This document shows positions 12,939 to 25,795 of a stretch of 64,000 nucleotides of DNA, in pieces. Below the pieces are notes generated by a model that was not told where the DNA came from, did not search any database, and saw nothing but the letters and a program-made list of their open reading frames with translations. The stretch comes from Astrocystis sublimbata. Lineage: Eukaryota; Ascomycota; Sordariomycetes; Xylariales; Xylariaceae. The stretch is taken from NCBI GenBank assembly GCA_022453515.1, contig JAJNNY010000039.1:186001-250000 (forward strand), read 5' to 3'. Position 1 is the first letter of the stretch. The number at the start of each line of letters is the position of its first letter. A program made the translations under genes and the position numbers.

Positions 12939-15900
12939 CTATAACGATTAGTAAATGATACGAAGATCTTTGATACTCTCCGAATCTAAGCTATTACGAA
13001 ACTAGAACTATAGGAGATCCTATAACCAGATTCCGAGAGCTGGTAACACACGGAACTCGCGAGCTATTTAATATTAAGGACGATTGATACGCTTAGATCC
13101 GATGGATTACAGCTATATAGCTACCTCAGGCATTACGTACATATGACCTTGGGAATAATACCTTCAGTGCACGATTCTTCCCATCAGAGTAGCTTTGTTG
13201 TATGAAGTGTCCCAGATCACAATTACAGCAAACGATTATTGTCAAATAAGTCAACAAGGGGTATCATTCCGCTTCGCTACCTCTAAACCTCCTTCAATCC
13301 TCTCGGATTCCTACGCCGTCCTCCACTGTCCGTCTTCTCACCCAATCTCTGCCACCCAACTCACGTTCCCAACACCCCCACAGCACTTCCACGCCCGTGT
13401 CCAACCTCAGAAACCCAGCACCACGACAAACAAACTGACTCTCAACCCACCCTCATCTCTTTCTCAACCCCATTTCCATACCCAAATCTCGATCAAGCAA
13501 TCCTTAATCCTCAACTCTCAACCTCCAACAACATCCCATCGTATCCCCACATCCCCTTCCCACCCCCCTAACTCCACGACTCAACCTCATATAATCCAAA
13601 ATAGGCAACGCGCGGGCCTCAGCGCTCGCGAGCCTTCAGATAACTTTATTGGACGTGGGAATGGTCCGTGCCGTACCCCTTGCGCGGGTGTTTTATGTAC
13701 AGCGTAACGCGGAATTGCAACTTGCGAAAGAACCAAGGCGTCGTTTCGTTGGACGGTGTTGGTTGCTTTCTTGCTTTGCGTTTTGGAATCGTATCGTTTG
13801 TGGAGATGGTGGATAGGTAGGTGGATGGATGGCTGTGATTAGAGGTGTTGCGAGTATGATTGATTATTGTCTGGTCTTGGTGTAAGCATCGTTTATGTTG
13901 ATGCTGACGCAAACAAATTTGTTGTTCAGTGGTGCAATGAGAATCGGAATCATGATGAATGGAACTTTTCGATAGAATCTTATTGGGTTCGTAGTCGAGT
14001 ATGTATGAGGTTCTTGTCTTTTGGTTGAGTTGAACCGACTTAATTTCTCAGTAGGCGGATAGGGAACAGGCGCCTCATGTTCGATGATTAGATGACTACG
14101 AATTTAATTGAGTTGATACTTCATGTGGATGATGCTGGTAACGAAATAAAAGTTTCAATGAATAATGGGGTTTCCTGCTCTCTTTATATTCTATTGCAAA
14201 AGCCTTACAGTCTCACCGTGATTATCTATTTTCAGCTTTGCAGCCTAACCTAGGACTATGTTCAGTTTACAGCCTTACGGCCTGACATTGGATTTCATAG
14301 CTCACCATGTACCTCATAAGCCAAAGCTGCCCAAACATCTACAACTTTACTGCAGCAAGCAAAGACAGGTACATTCTAGATCTTACTACAAAAGACCCAA
14401 CGGCGGCGATGAGCCATAATGTGTCGCGCGTGAGTGGTGATGCTGAACGCCGCAAAAGTTGCACAGCCACGGTTCCTTACCCCGAATGGGCCCAATGGCG
14501 CTGGCTTGGCCGCACCTAATTCCAGTGAGTCAGATACAGCTGTCATGCACCAGAGCCCCACACGACAAGATCCCATGAAGATACGGTCTTGGTAGTACGT
14601 AGAATGCGAATCATTTCGATGTGTTGGCGTACACAGCCCTGATAGTTGGGGTCATAGGGCATGATTGAAGGTGTGCTTGGTTGGGTATTAGCACGCTTGT
14701 AAATGCCCAATGGAATACTGTAGTGTACGCCAAGGCAGACAGACTGGTTGGTGAATGACACCTAACCCACGAACTGAGGGTTCTAAATGACCCTACCACC
14801 TGGACTAATAGGTAACGGGCTGCTATTGTCAACGGAGACTGAGAAATCTAGTGAGATGGATTAATCTACGATCTACTCGGGCGCCGGTAAATCCCCGTGC
14901 GTGTAGCAGTGTTTCTTCTTCGGCGGCGGTGGGGCTAAACGGGCACCCTTCTCATCCGTTCTGTCAGAGCCCCGAAAAGATGACATTGCGCTGTTTGTCA
15001 GTTACCTGCTTCCAAAACCCGACCGAACAACTCGGAACATGGGAAATCTTGAACTCCGTTACGATCTCGGAAACCGTTGAATTGCGGGCCCGTCGCAAAG
15101 CCGCGTTGCGGGCTATCAGCTATCAGCCACCCCGGCCTTGAGCGTTGAAGTTCCGCAATGCAACCCGAATACTTGACTAACTAATGACTTTCCGATAGGT
15201 GGTCGATCGCTGACTCTCGGCGTCAGAGACTTCATTTTCTTCTCATAAAATGGGCACTCCGATCCCGCCAGATCGATACATGGTAAGACGTCTGCATTCC
15301 TTTGTTTGTCTTTTATGTTGTTTCATATCTGATTCAGAGATGAAAATATGCTCGGATTGACTGGCTTTCATTCTCACGTTCCCAAAAGCATTTCGATACA
15401 ACCCATCTCGTTCTACACGTGAGTAAGACGGACACACCATGAACTTGGCAGGTGGTGCCCAGCCTTTGCTCCCCCTCCTGACTTTTGGCGTCTTACTACA
15501 ACGAAGGCCAGCCGAGCCGGGCCAGTCAGATTATATCTCCCAAGAGAGTAGCCCGGATAAGCTCTGGCATAGATGCTGCTGTCTGATTCGAATGCTATGT
15601 CGCACAAATGGATTTGATAGTGGCAATACCGTACCTGATCGGCCGCTGTCGGATCGATGACACGGTTGCTATGGCTTTGTGCTTATCTTTATGTGCGAGT
15701 TACAGTGCATTGGTGACGCTGGTTAAAAGCCGAGAGGGTGTTGATTATTCTCCGAGTCGTAGTACAGTTGCACGGAGAGACATGATGACTTCCGGGCGAC
15801 CTATTGAGGAACAATGTGTAGCCCATGAATCATGATGAATGCATATGTAGTGCCTGTTGATCAGTTGCGAGCGCTGTGTAAGCTGGCTCATGACACGAGG

Positions 15901-18224
15901 CTAAAGTGCCTGAGTGCTTAGCAAGCAAATGCACCCGTCACTGAGTACAGCCTGTGATGGATGGATGGATGTGCAGGCCGGCCTTTTGAGCGGTGTACAT
16001 ACAGTAGGTACTGTTTCATATCAAATCGCAATTGTCAAATCGATTCATTCGGCTGCTAAAGATTTTTGCGCGGGCGAAATGCGAGCCGAAGTGACAGCGC
16101 GCGACGCGCCGTATTCGTATTCGAGTTGGTTATAATCGAATGCGGAGCCGGAGATAAAGCTTACCCCACAGGATCGCTCGCGCTGCTGCCGTGATTGGCT
16201 CCCGACAGGTTCGATACCGAACATGGCTCTTGACGGTGCGGAATTCGCGTCGTCACGCACCAGCAGGAAGAAATGGGCAGAGGATGATGCGAGCACATTG
16301 ACAAGAATGACGGGACTCACCTTTTAATGTCTTATACGACCTGGTACGATTGTGTCTGTCGCGCCATGTCAAACTCAGCCCAAGCCCAGCCCAGCCCTTC
16401 TGGAAATTCGAGCACCACAGTAAACGAATCTCGGGTCGGGGGTGTCGGTTCGTCGATGAAATTTTGGAGACTTGGAGGTGGTGGGACGGGGCGCCAGATG
16501 GACGGATACCACCTAATCTCTCCGTGCGCTTGTCGATCTGAGGCGGTTCAGGTACGGGTACATTTCGATCCCATGGGTTTGGTAGACAGGTGCCACAGTA
16601 ATCTTGGTGTTCCAATCATCATACCACAACTGCATTGTACACGACATTAGTAGTAAATGTGTGGAAAATACAATTCAGGCCAGATGTAACTCGGACACCA
16701 ATCCCGTATATCTGGGGTTATTCTACTAGTAGCCTATGTTGAGATCCGCGGTTGTCCGTCAGCTTATCACTAACATGAATGCAATAGCTGTCGCGTCGTA
16801 TAAGTACTTACAACGGTCTATTGTTGAGGGGCAACGGGTAGCTCCACCTGGGGAACTGCAGCTTGGCGCCAACCAATTTACGGAAAGATTCGAAGCTGGT
16901 TGGCCAATGCAGATAGGGGTAGCTCTTGGGTATGTGCTCTTGGTTTTTGTTGAACGTGCTTTGCGCTACATGCGACCCGAGCCAACCTTGCAATCCAGGT
17001 ACCATTGGCCAGCGCGAGGAGGGGGGCTTTGGTGACAATTCGCATGCATCTCGACCACATTCGGTCGTCTTCAGACAGACCATGTTTGACATAGACGGAA
17101 TCTTTGCATCTCTACCCAGCATCAGAGGCCGAATTGCAATGCGCAATATGCACATACAGTATTTGAGTAGGTAGTTGAAACGAACTGCCTCCATGCAGTC
17201 AGGCACTGTACTGTAGATACGGACTCGAACTAGGACTTTAGTTAGCCAACAAGATCCATGTGCAGTACGAGTATACTGATTTGTTATCATTCAATTAACG
17301 GTGATCATTCGAAAGGTCCCTTGCCATAGCTTCCATTTCCTTGGCATCTGGAATTAATTGCTTGTGCTAGTGTCAGAGTTCCAGTAGTAGGTACTACAGG
17401 TATGGTCTGGGTTGTGCCATTGGAGAACGAACACGCCGCAGTAAACATCAGATGTTCGCGTGGTGCCCGTTTGTATGTTGTTTAGTTTATACGAATATCA
17501 CCAAAATGTCGGTAGAACCTTGGAAGGTGAAGGAAGGTGAAGGTGTTGTTCTGGTTCTTGTACTTACAGGGCTCAGGCTTGTCAGGCAAATAGCTGACCC
17601 TACCTAGAGCACGCAATCTCGTGTGCACGCACAGGTGATTTGCATAGAGCGTAGATGGAAGCGGACGTAGTGCGACGCTAGTGGAAGACCCTGGGAATTC
17701 CAAGTGCGATTTCGACCGATTATCTCTCCTTGGCGCTACTTTGCCAACCCAGAAGCCTGTCCAGCGGAGTCAATTTTTTTTTTTTTTCTGACTGCAGCAG
17801 GAGCGGCGCGGTTCGCCGTTCGCTCTTGCCTTGTATCATTGTCTCCTTCCCCGAGCTGCCCCTTCCACCTCCGCCTTCCCTCCAATCCGATGCGAAAACG
17901 AGCTTACCTAATGATGCTCTCCGCAACGCAGCAAGACATTTGAGAAGTAATTACCGAATGCAGTAGCTGTCAGGGCGGTCGGGGTCCCTACTACTCTACT
18001 CTTTTCCTTATTAGTGTCATAGCTTGCCCACACCTTCCCTTCCTTTACCTGACCTCACGTCTTATCTCCCCATCTCCTCTCCTCTTTCACCTCCCCCCCT
18101 CCTCCTCTTCACCACTTTCCGGCCTTTCCATCTTCGCCTTGAGCATATCGAACTTCACCTGTTTTGGTCCGAGCTTGGTTTCTTTCCCATAGTTGCGCGC
18201 GCCGGTCGGCATATTCCCACGGCC
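12939..18224. other. 5.3-kb gene-poor region upstream of ERG5
   Basis: No convincing gene. Notable content: a C/T/A-rich tract near 13280-13600 that creates a spurious Pro/Ser/Thr frame, a GGTAGGTGGATGG microsatellite near 13815, a 13-T run at 17774-17786, and the pyrimidine-rich ERG5 leader. Frames at 14-17 kb are short, overlap on both strands and show no recognisable domains. Confidence 0.5.
18024..18130 (+). promoter_or_regulatory. Pyrimidine-rich leader of ERG5
   Basis: A C/T-dominated stretch (CTCCTCTCCTCTTTCACC and similar) ends about 100 nt before the ERG5 ATG. Such CT tracts are common just upstream of or at the transcription starts of strongly expressed genes in filamentous fungi. 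The assignment rests on composition only. Confidence 0.35.
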
Positions 18225-20006
18225 ATGGCTACCAACGCCAGCTTCGCCTCGCCTCTGGCGAACGCGATTCCTTCTGCTGGCGCAATGGCACCCCAACTCG
18301 AGTTGGTGGTTGGTGCTGTCATGAACGCGGGCTGGATCACCTGGTTTGTCTCGCTCCTAGCTCTGGCTGTAACGTACGATCAAAGTAAGAACCATATACC
18401 CCGAAACTCGCGCCAGACGAGGTCATTGGCTAACGAATCTACCTTCACAGTCAGCTATCTACTTCAGAAAGGCTCCATCGTCGGGCCCAAGTTCAAGGAG
18501 CCTTTCATTGGCCCCTTCCTCGAATCTTTAGATCCCAAGTTTGAGGAGTACCTGGGAAAGTGGCAGAGCGGCCCTCTCAGCTGTGTTTCTGTCTTCCACA
18601 AGTATGTCGGGCCCCTTTCGCTCTGCTAAGTAGCTGCTTATCCATTTGCGCCTCAGATTCGTCGTCATTGCTTCCACCCGAGACCTCGCCCGAAAGATCT
18701 TCAACGCCCCGCAATACGTCAAGCCCTGCGTCGTCGATGTGGCCACCAAGATTCTAGGAGCGGATAGCTGGGTCTTCATGGATGGCAAGGAGCACGTCGA
18801 CTACCGCAAGGGTCTGAACAACCTCTTCACCCGCAGAGCTCTCGAATGCTACCTTCCTGGCCAGGAAGCCGAGTACAAGCGTTACTTCGCCAGGTTCCTT
18901 AAGCTCACCAAGGATGCCGGAGGCAAGCCGTTGCCTTTCATGCACGAATTCCGAGAGCTCATGTGCGCCGTCTCGCTCCGCACATTTGCTGGCTACTACA
19001 TGGCCGATTCCGCTATCAAGAAGGTCGCCGATGACTATTACCTGGTTACTGCCGCCCTCGACCTCGTGAACTTCCCCATCATCATCCCCTACACCCGCAC
19101 TTGGTACGGACAGCGTGCTGCTCGCGAGACCATGGAAGAGTTCGCCAAGTGCGCTGCCAAGGCCAAGGTCCGCATGGCTGCCGGAGGTAGCATCACCTGT
19201 ATCATGGACGCCTGGATCAAGGAGATGATCGACTCCCAGAAATGGATCGAGGCCACCGAGAAGGGTCTTTCCACCGAGAACCTCGTCAAGCCCTCACCCA
19301 TCATCCGCACATTCTCCGATATGGAGATTGCTCGTACCATTTTCACCTTCCTCTTTGCTTCCCAGGACGCCACCAGCAGCGCTGCCACGAATCTCTTCCA
19401 GGTTATGGCCCAGCGAAAGGATGTCATGGACCGCGTTCGTGAGGAAAATCTGAAGGTCCGTGGCGGTGACATCAATGCTCCTGTCGGCCTGGAACAACTG
19501 GAATCGCTCACCTACACCCGTGCCGTCGTCCGTGAGCTCCTCCGCTGGCGTCCTCCTGTCATCATGGTCCCCTACAAGGCCAAGAAAGCTTTCCCCATCA
19601 CCGAGGACTACACCGTGCCCAAGGGTGCCATGATCATCCCCACGACATACATGGCTCTACGTGATCCTGAAGTTTACGAGAACCCCGACGAATTCGATCC
19701 TGAGCGATACTACACTGGCGACGCCGAGGAGAAGGGCAAGAAGAACTACCTGGTGTTCGGTACCGGCCCCCACTACTGCCTCGGTCAGCACTATGCTCAG
19801 ATGAATCTTGCGCTCTTCTTGGGTAAGGCGGCCGTCCAATTGGACTGGAAGCACCACGCCACACCCCTTTCTGAGGAGATCAAGGTCTTTGCCTGCATCT
19901 TCCCCAAGGTATGTTACACTGGCGATGAAGACGTATGTAACAAAATAGTAACTAACAGTGTGAATAGGATGACTGCCCCTTGACTTTCGAAGAGAGGAAA
20001 TACTGA
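18225..20006 (+). CDS. ERG5: Sterol C-22 desaturase, cytochrome P450 CYP61 (ergosterol biosynthesis)
   Basis: Four exons: 18225-18384, 18451-18601, 18657-19908 and 19968-20006, giving 533 aa. The enzyme introduces the C22-C23 double bond late in ergosterol synthesis and is ER-anchored; an N-terminal membrane helix spans about residues 26-50. P450 marks: I-helix FASQDATSS (about 336), ExxR in RELLRWRPP (about 397), PERY, and heme loop [10 protein letters not shown] (Cys about 478). [10 protein letters not shown] is the CYP61-type loop rather than the CYP51 one. [25 protein letters not shown] and FPKDDCPLTF match Erg5 closely. The start is CCATGG at 18225; an in-frame upstream ATG at 18024 lies in the pyrimidine-rich leader and is less likely. 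The last exon encodes only [12 protein letters not shown]. Confidence 0.96.
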
Positions 20007-21762
20007 AACGATGATCATGACGCTAGCCCAAAACCTCAAAACATATAGAGTGAAGCCCTGTGTGGCTGTACCGACGAATATCCCTCCGTCGTGTTACCGC
20101 AAACGGAGGCCAAACGCCACGTGCCAAGGTCTTGAAGACCTGCACTCTGCGCTTCAGAGCGGAGACTTAAGAATAATTGTAATGGAATGACACCTTGTAT
20201 ATATCTGAAATTAGAGAGCGACTTTGATACCAGTATCAGTGGCGCGTCGCGATGAGAATCTGTTGCGACGTTATGGAGGAAGACGACGAAAAAAAACTAG
20301 CATGTTTTGCTAGGCGGCGATGATATTGTTGCTTCGAAATCACTTAGAGCTTTCGGGATCCTATGGTGATAGTCTGCGCTGAAATAGATTGACTGTGCCT
20401 ATGGGACGACCAGTTGGTTCGTTTCGAGGTCGAGGCGAAAAGTTGAAGCATAGCATAGCGTTATAAATATCCATGTGCGATTCTGTACGCACGGAAGTCA
20501 CCAAATATGTCATTTCGCGCCAATTCTTTGTGTCGTTCTCGGGTTTTTCAGTTGGTGAATGCAGTTTTTCTGAATGCCATGCGTAGAGATTAATAAGGGC
20601 AGAAGAGTGTGTACAAGGAATGGAATAGAATGGAGTGCAATGGCAGGGTTATTGAGCGAATTGATAGATATTATAAGAGGTAGGTTGGTAGTTAGTTGGT
20701 AGTTGGCTGGGATGCTTTCCTTCTACTTTCGAGCTGTTATGTTGCTATGTCTATTTTTGATACGCCTCGTGACGACAATGTCAGAAGAGACGAGACGAGT
20801 GGCGGAGTTGTTGGTTGGCTGGTTGGTTGTTGTTAGATGATTGTGCGCTTCCTTTTTACTGGTTGGTTGATTTATTGGTTGGTTGGTTCCGGAGGTTCAA
20901 AGACGCTTAAAGTTCGCTTCGCATTAGTATAGAGACTGGGATCAAAAAGGTAGCTTGAGCCACCTTTTAGCTAGTCCTCAGCTGTGGTAGCTGTTAGGTA
21001 TGGTTGGGGGAAAGGGAGGGTGGGATGGAGTGAGGGGTTCAGAAGTCTCGTGATCATATCCAACTACATGCATACATACACCTGCTCCAAAGCTGAAACT
21101 AACGCCCAAGTCAAGACATTGCTTTCCTCATTTCTTTATTTCTTTTATGGATACATACATACTACGAATGTAATGATTGATGGTTAGGTAGCTGCTGTGC
21201 CATTTATTTACTTTATACTTACTATTAATTGGTCATGAGCCAGTTCAAAGTGCAGAATGCCACCTCAAAAGCCACTTACTTGCCTTACCTTACCTGCCGT
21301 TGCCTCGGTCATCTTCAAGGTGATAGAGATGTGACGAATTCTTATCACTTGGTATTATTTGCATTGATATTGAGGTGATTGGAAATGCTCTTCAATGTAA
21401 GTATTCAATCATTGGTCTCCAACTCTATGTCACAGAGCTAGATAGTAACTAAGAGCAAGTATATGGCAGGGAAATTCAAATCTCGACTAACATCGCCGAA
21501 GTTCGTTATCCCGCATGATACATACATGTAAATGAGTGTTGGTCTCTTGGGCTCGAACAACGAAAACGAAAAAACGCAAGGAAAAACCATATCCCCAAGC
21601 AGTCTCAGCGATGATCCCGTCCGCATAGCAAATGAGATGACAGAGTATGTGTATGATGGGAAGTACCAGCAAGCTCTCGCCCCAGTTCCTCCCAGCTGAG
21701 TTACTCTTCTTCATTCAATCTGCCATGCAGATAGATGTTGCCTTCATTGCCGACAGAAACTT
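20007..21762. other. Intergenic between ERG5 and the homocitrate-synthase-like gene (3' to 3')
   Basis: The two genes converge here. No gene is seen. TTGGTTGG and TAGTTGG simple repeats occupy about 20690-20885. I searched the part next to 21763 on the minus strand for missing homocitrate synthase C-terminal sequence and found none. Confidence 0.55.
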
Positions 21763-23177
21763 TCACATTTCTGCAATCTTGGGCAACTTGGCAACATTCC
21801 ACGGGATCTTAACATCAACCGTCTCCGCGACCAGCTTCTCGAGCGCGCCCAACTTGTCCAGATGGTACTTGCCGAGGATATGCTCGCGGTACTTAGGCAA
21901 TAGACAGCCAATGAGGCCGCCGAGGGGGGTGATTCCGTTGCGCTCGCCGATGCCGAGGACGGTGGTGTCGATGTGAGTGGCGCCGGCCTCGAGGGCCGTG
22001 TAGGCGTTGGCGATGGCGCAGCCCGTGTCGTTGTGGAAGTGCGTCTCGATGTCACACGAGATGACGCGGCGCAGGGCCTCGACCTTGTTGTAGACTTCCA
22101 TGGGCAAGGCGCCGCCAACCGTGTCGGCCACGCCCACGCGGTTCGCGCCCAGTGAGTCCATGAGCGTGTACAGCTTGAGGATCTCGGCGAAGTCGGAGCG
22201 GAACGAGTCCTCGCCCGAGAAGCGGATCTCGATCCCCTCGGCCCGCACGTACTCGATGATCTCCTTGGCCGTGCGCGCAATGTAGTCCCAGTCCTTGCCG
22301 TGGGAGTGCTTCATCAGCTGGGCTGAGGTGCCGATGCACATGTTGCTGTGTGGTGGTTAGTTGTGAGTCGAATGCGGAGGGAGGTGAGGGGAAAAGAGGG
22401 CAATATTTACATTCCGTCAACTCCGGTTTGGACGGCGATTCTCGCGTCGTCCATGTTACATCGGATATGGCACAATACCTGTTTCGTTGTCAGTACTTCT
22501 GATTGCAAATTTGAGATGGCATTATAATGCGCCGTGAAAAACTTACCTTGGCCTTTAGGCCTAGCTTGCAGATAGCCTCGAGATCGGCTCGCGACTGAGG
22601 CGAAGCAGCTGGCGACGTCACTTCAATCTAAGAGAAAGAAACGAGGTCAGCTAACTTTCATTTTGCCCCATGAGATGTTCTTCATGAGACACGGTATCTC
22701 TGACCGAGGGAATGAGTGCGTCCTCACGTAATCGACGCCAAAGTCGTCGAGGGCCTGAGCAATTTTCAGCTTCTGGGCCGTGTTGAAGTAGGCGGTGGCG
22801 AACTGCTCGCCCTCGCGCAGGGTGCTGTCGATGATGTGGAACTTCTCGATGTTGAGGGAGCTGCTCATGCTCGTGATGCCGCTGGCGTAGGTGCCGGCGT
22901 CGGAGAAGTCCTCGGTGTCGTCCTGCGACACGCTCGCCGCAGAGGAGCATGGCGAAGATGGTGCATTGTTGTTGTCGTTCATGATGTTGTCATTGTCATT
23001 GTCGATGGTGGTCAAGGAGGCTTCCACCATGGAGGCATCGTCGTTGGCACCGCTTCCCATGCTCTGGTGGCCCAGAGAGGTGGTGGATGATGCGCCGCTG
23101 CTATTGTCGCCGCTGTTGCTGCTGCTGGCGCCATTACCCATGGTGTGGCTGGTGTGGTGTGTGATCGAAGGGGCCAT
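21763..23177 (-). CDS. Homocitrate-synthase-like protein lacking the C-terminal region
   Basis: Four exons: 22728-23177, 22547-22627, 22411-22478 and 21763-22345, giving 393 aa. Residues 1-110 are a Ser/Asn/Asp-rich extension. From about 113 the catalytic barrel of homocitrate synthase (first lysine-pathway step, acetyl-CoA plus 2-oxoglutarate) is clear: [50 protein letters not shown] and [14 protein letters not shown] (metal-ligand His at about 302 and 304), then [13 protein letters not shown]. The protein ends 89 residues after HFHND at [18 protein letters not shown]. Normal enzymes run on for over 100 more residues (the FNNYITG and HKAG segments) that form the lid and supply a catalytic His. 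It may be an extra paralog with altered or regulatory function, or a non-catalytic relic. A normal full-length gene is presumably elsewhere. Confidence 0.85.
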
Positions 23178-25795
23178 TGTGTCCTTATTATCATGAACCA
23201 GGAGACCGGGTATTTATGTATGTGTGTGTGTTTTGTAGTGGTAGTACCTAGTATCGTATCCAGGTATCGGTGGTGATTTGTGTTGTGAAGATGTTGTAGA
23301 TGGACAGGCCTTTAGTCACTTAGGGTTGTCGTTTTATTGATGCAGTTGAGGGAGACGTTCTAGGCCGCTTGTACTTGCACTACGTCGTTTACCTACGCAG
23401 GTATCTCCGGTACTTCCAATTCTGCTGCATTTGAGGCACATGCACTGTACCGTGTATGTAGGTGCGGCTGCAGGTGACTCAATTTTCATCCCGGACCAGG
23501 GCCCGACCTTCGGACTCCGTGGATACTGCCGCCTAGCCGCTGCGCCGCCAGCTGATGAAATCCATCAGAACATGCTCACATCTTACATCTTACTTGCATC
23601 TTGAATTTGTAATTTCATATCATAACTGGAGTAGTTTATTCATCAGTTTTGTATCAATTGATAACTTTTTGTGATGGTTTAAATAGAAGGACTTGGTTGC
23701 GAAGTAACCCCGATGTAGGCACTCTCTTCCGCTCCTCTCAACCGTCACAGCCATCGAGCTGTTGTTCGCAAGGCTCAACGTTAGTCTTTTTCGCAGCTGC
23801 AGCGATGTGGGGGAGGGGTAGAAATGGTGCGCCCTAACGACCGGGTAGATGCATGTTCGTCCTGTTGATTGGCTGAAAATCTCTGCATTACGTACCGGTC
23901 CCTGGATCCGGGCCCATAGGCCCATCGAGAGTTTTAGACGATCGAATATGGATATGGAATATGTCATGAGGGGTAATATCCATCCTGCCCATTTGCCCAT
24001 GGAGTGGAACTAGGAACAATTGAACACGTTTGGCTTTGATTCCAGCTGAGGCGATTACATGCCTCTGGCCATCTTGAGTCAGCATATATAGACGTGACTT
24101 ATGTACCACATAGAGGTAGGTTTAAAGCTGATATTTGCATACTTACTCGTACTTACAGTACGCATAGTTCGCAAAGTTCAAGTTGTAGGTTATGATGCAA
24201 TGTCTAAGCTGCTTAACTGTTGATCTGAGAACTAGCGTAGTTGAATTGACAAGCAACAACGTGCTATGGGGTCTCCGTTATGAGTACAATGCTTAAGAAG
24301 ACAAAAGCATTATTAGGAACGCCATCATGTCAATGAGGCACGGGAGACTATCATATCATCCTAATTGAATAAGTTCCTGCAAAGGATCCATACCATTAAA
24401 ACGCTCTCGCATTTCACCGGGATTGTAAGCAGACACTATGCAGGCAAATAGATGTCCCACGGGTTCAATTTGTAGGTAGCTGGTGAACCTCGGTAACTAC
24501 CTATAGAAGATGCTATATCTAGTTTACTGTTGACTGCATTTCGAATTAGTCAACAATCATATATACGCGCCCCTCGCTCACCGAGGGTGAGAGTGAGCGA
24601 CTCGCTTTCCGACAGACGACATGGAATGATTGAGATATCTAGTTCACACGTCAGATTGTGCAATGCAATGACCTTTTGCCATCTTACGACTTGGCGTTGT
24701 GTCTGGACTCTGTTATTATTTTGTTATTAGGCTCCCGTTCGGGGCAGCCTCGATTTAACCTCGGACCTGCATATACAACCCCAGAGGCACCAACTTTATA
24801 TACCAAACTACCCTACAGATCTTTAAAAAACAGTTCCAAAGGCCGGACTGGTTGGCCTAGCGGAGCAGTATCATTACCCAGCGTAAAATATACTTAAATA
24901 GCCTCGTTGGGTCCCGGGGGTTCGATTCCTTCGACGGCCAAATTCTTTTTCCCTTTTGGTGCCTTTTGGAATCGCGAACATTAGGTATATATATATCTAT
25001 ACAAGCACCTGCACATCCTATAATATCTATCGTCTTGATCTGCTAGTCCTGCGTTCATGGTTGTTTTATTACTAGCTATTTCAATCCTCCCTTGAAAACC
25101 TTTAAATCCCCCTACTTTCAGAGAAATACTCCAATACTTTTACGTTGGTAGCCACAACTATTGGCCTCAGCCAGCATGACTCCATCTCATCTCTTATATA
25201 TACTTATGTAGATATACCAGCGCTGCAAGAACCGTTGCAGCCAGTTTGTAAGGGAATTGGGCATCTTAGTGTTGTGATGATTTGCTGTCATGGTAGAAGT
25301 TGGTGAACAGATGCATTTCCCTAGCAGCAAAAAATCCCAGTTAAATCCACATAGTGAAAATCCCTTGAGTTTGTGAGGCAGAAGTGAAGAGTTATACCAT
25401 TGGCCTCGATGCTAGAATGAAAACCATAAACAATTTGCAACTTGCATACAAAGGCATTGTAATGAGCCTCAACATCTTGTAAAACCATCAGGACGTTGAG
25501 CTTACATAGCGGTTTGGGGTAGCTCCCTCACCAATCACCACGGGAGGAGAGCCGATTGGCTCCCCTCCATAGCTCCCCTGCTTATTACGTAGCAGCAATT
25601 CGCAATCCGCCATCCGCAACCCGCAATTGCGGAATGTCAGACAAGACATACTGCAACACCTACTTCGGGTATCACCACATCTCAACACCTACCACACAAT
25701 CCGTGAATAAACTTGACGAGCTATATACACCCAAATTATACCCATCTCTTGTACATACATACCTACACTCCCACCCAAATTCAATCGCATCGAAA
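23178..25795. other. 2.6-kb intergenic region with a tRNA-like relic
   Basis: It separates the divergent homocitrate-synthase-like and rhodanese genes. No protein gene is evident. It contains the tRNA-like sequence at 24841-24940 and a second weaker tRNA-like block near 23488-23555 (minus strand). Confidence 0.5.
24841..24940 (+). other. tRNA-like sequence (degenerate tRNA or tRNA-derived element)
   Basis: An A-box (TGGCCTAGCGG, 24853-24863) and a B-box (GGTTCGATTCC, 24919-24929) are correctly ordered and followed by a T5 run at 24946-24950. The ends GGCCG and CGGCC can pair, and ACCCA/TGGGT could form an anticodon stem around a long AT-rich loop. However, the A-box lies about five bases too far from the acceptor stem, and two acceptor pairs are broken. 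It is therefore more likely a relic than a working tRNA. I assign no anticodon. Confidence 0.35.

Noticed and set aside
13195..13707. 170-codon plus-strand Pro/Ser/Thr frame
   Set aside because: It arises from a C/T/A-biased tract, has no recognisable motif, and lies in a gene-poor stretch.
18024..18224. N-terminally extended ERG5 from the in-frame ATG at 18024
   Set aside because: The extension is pyrimidine-tract translation (Pro/Leu/Ser) with no family similarity; the CCATGG at 18225 precedes the expected N-terminus.
21440..21762. Possible extra 3' exon of the homocitrate-synthase-like gene
   Set aside because: I read all three minus-strand frames and found nothing resembling the missing FNNYITG or HKAG segments, and no strong donor before the stop.
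23488..23555. Minus-strand tRNA-like sequence (GCAGCGGCTAGGCGG...GGTCGGGCC)
   Set aside because: The B-box consensus is missing and the stems do not close; too weak even for a relic call.
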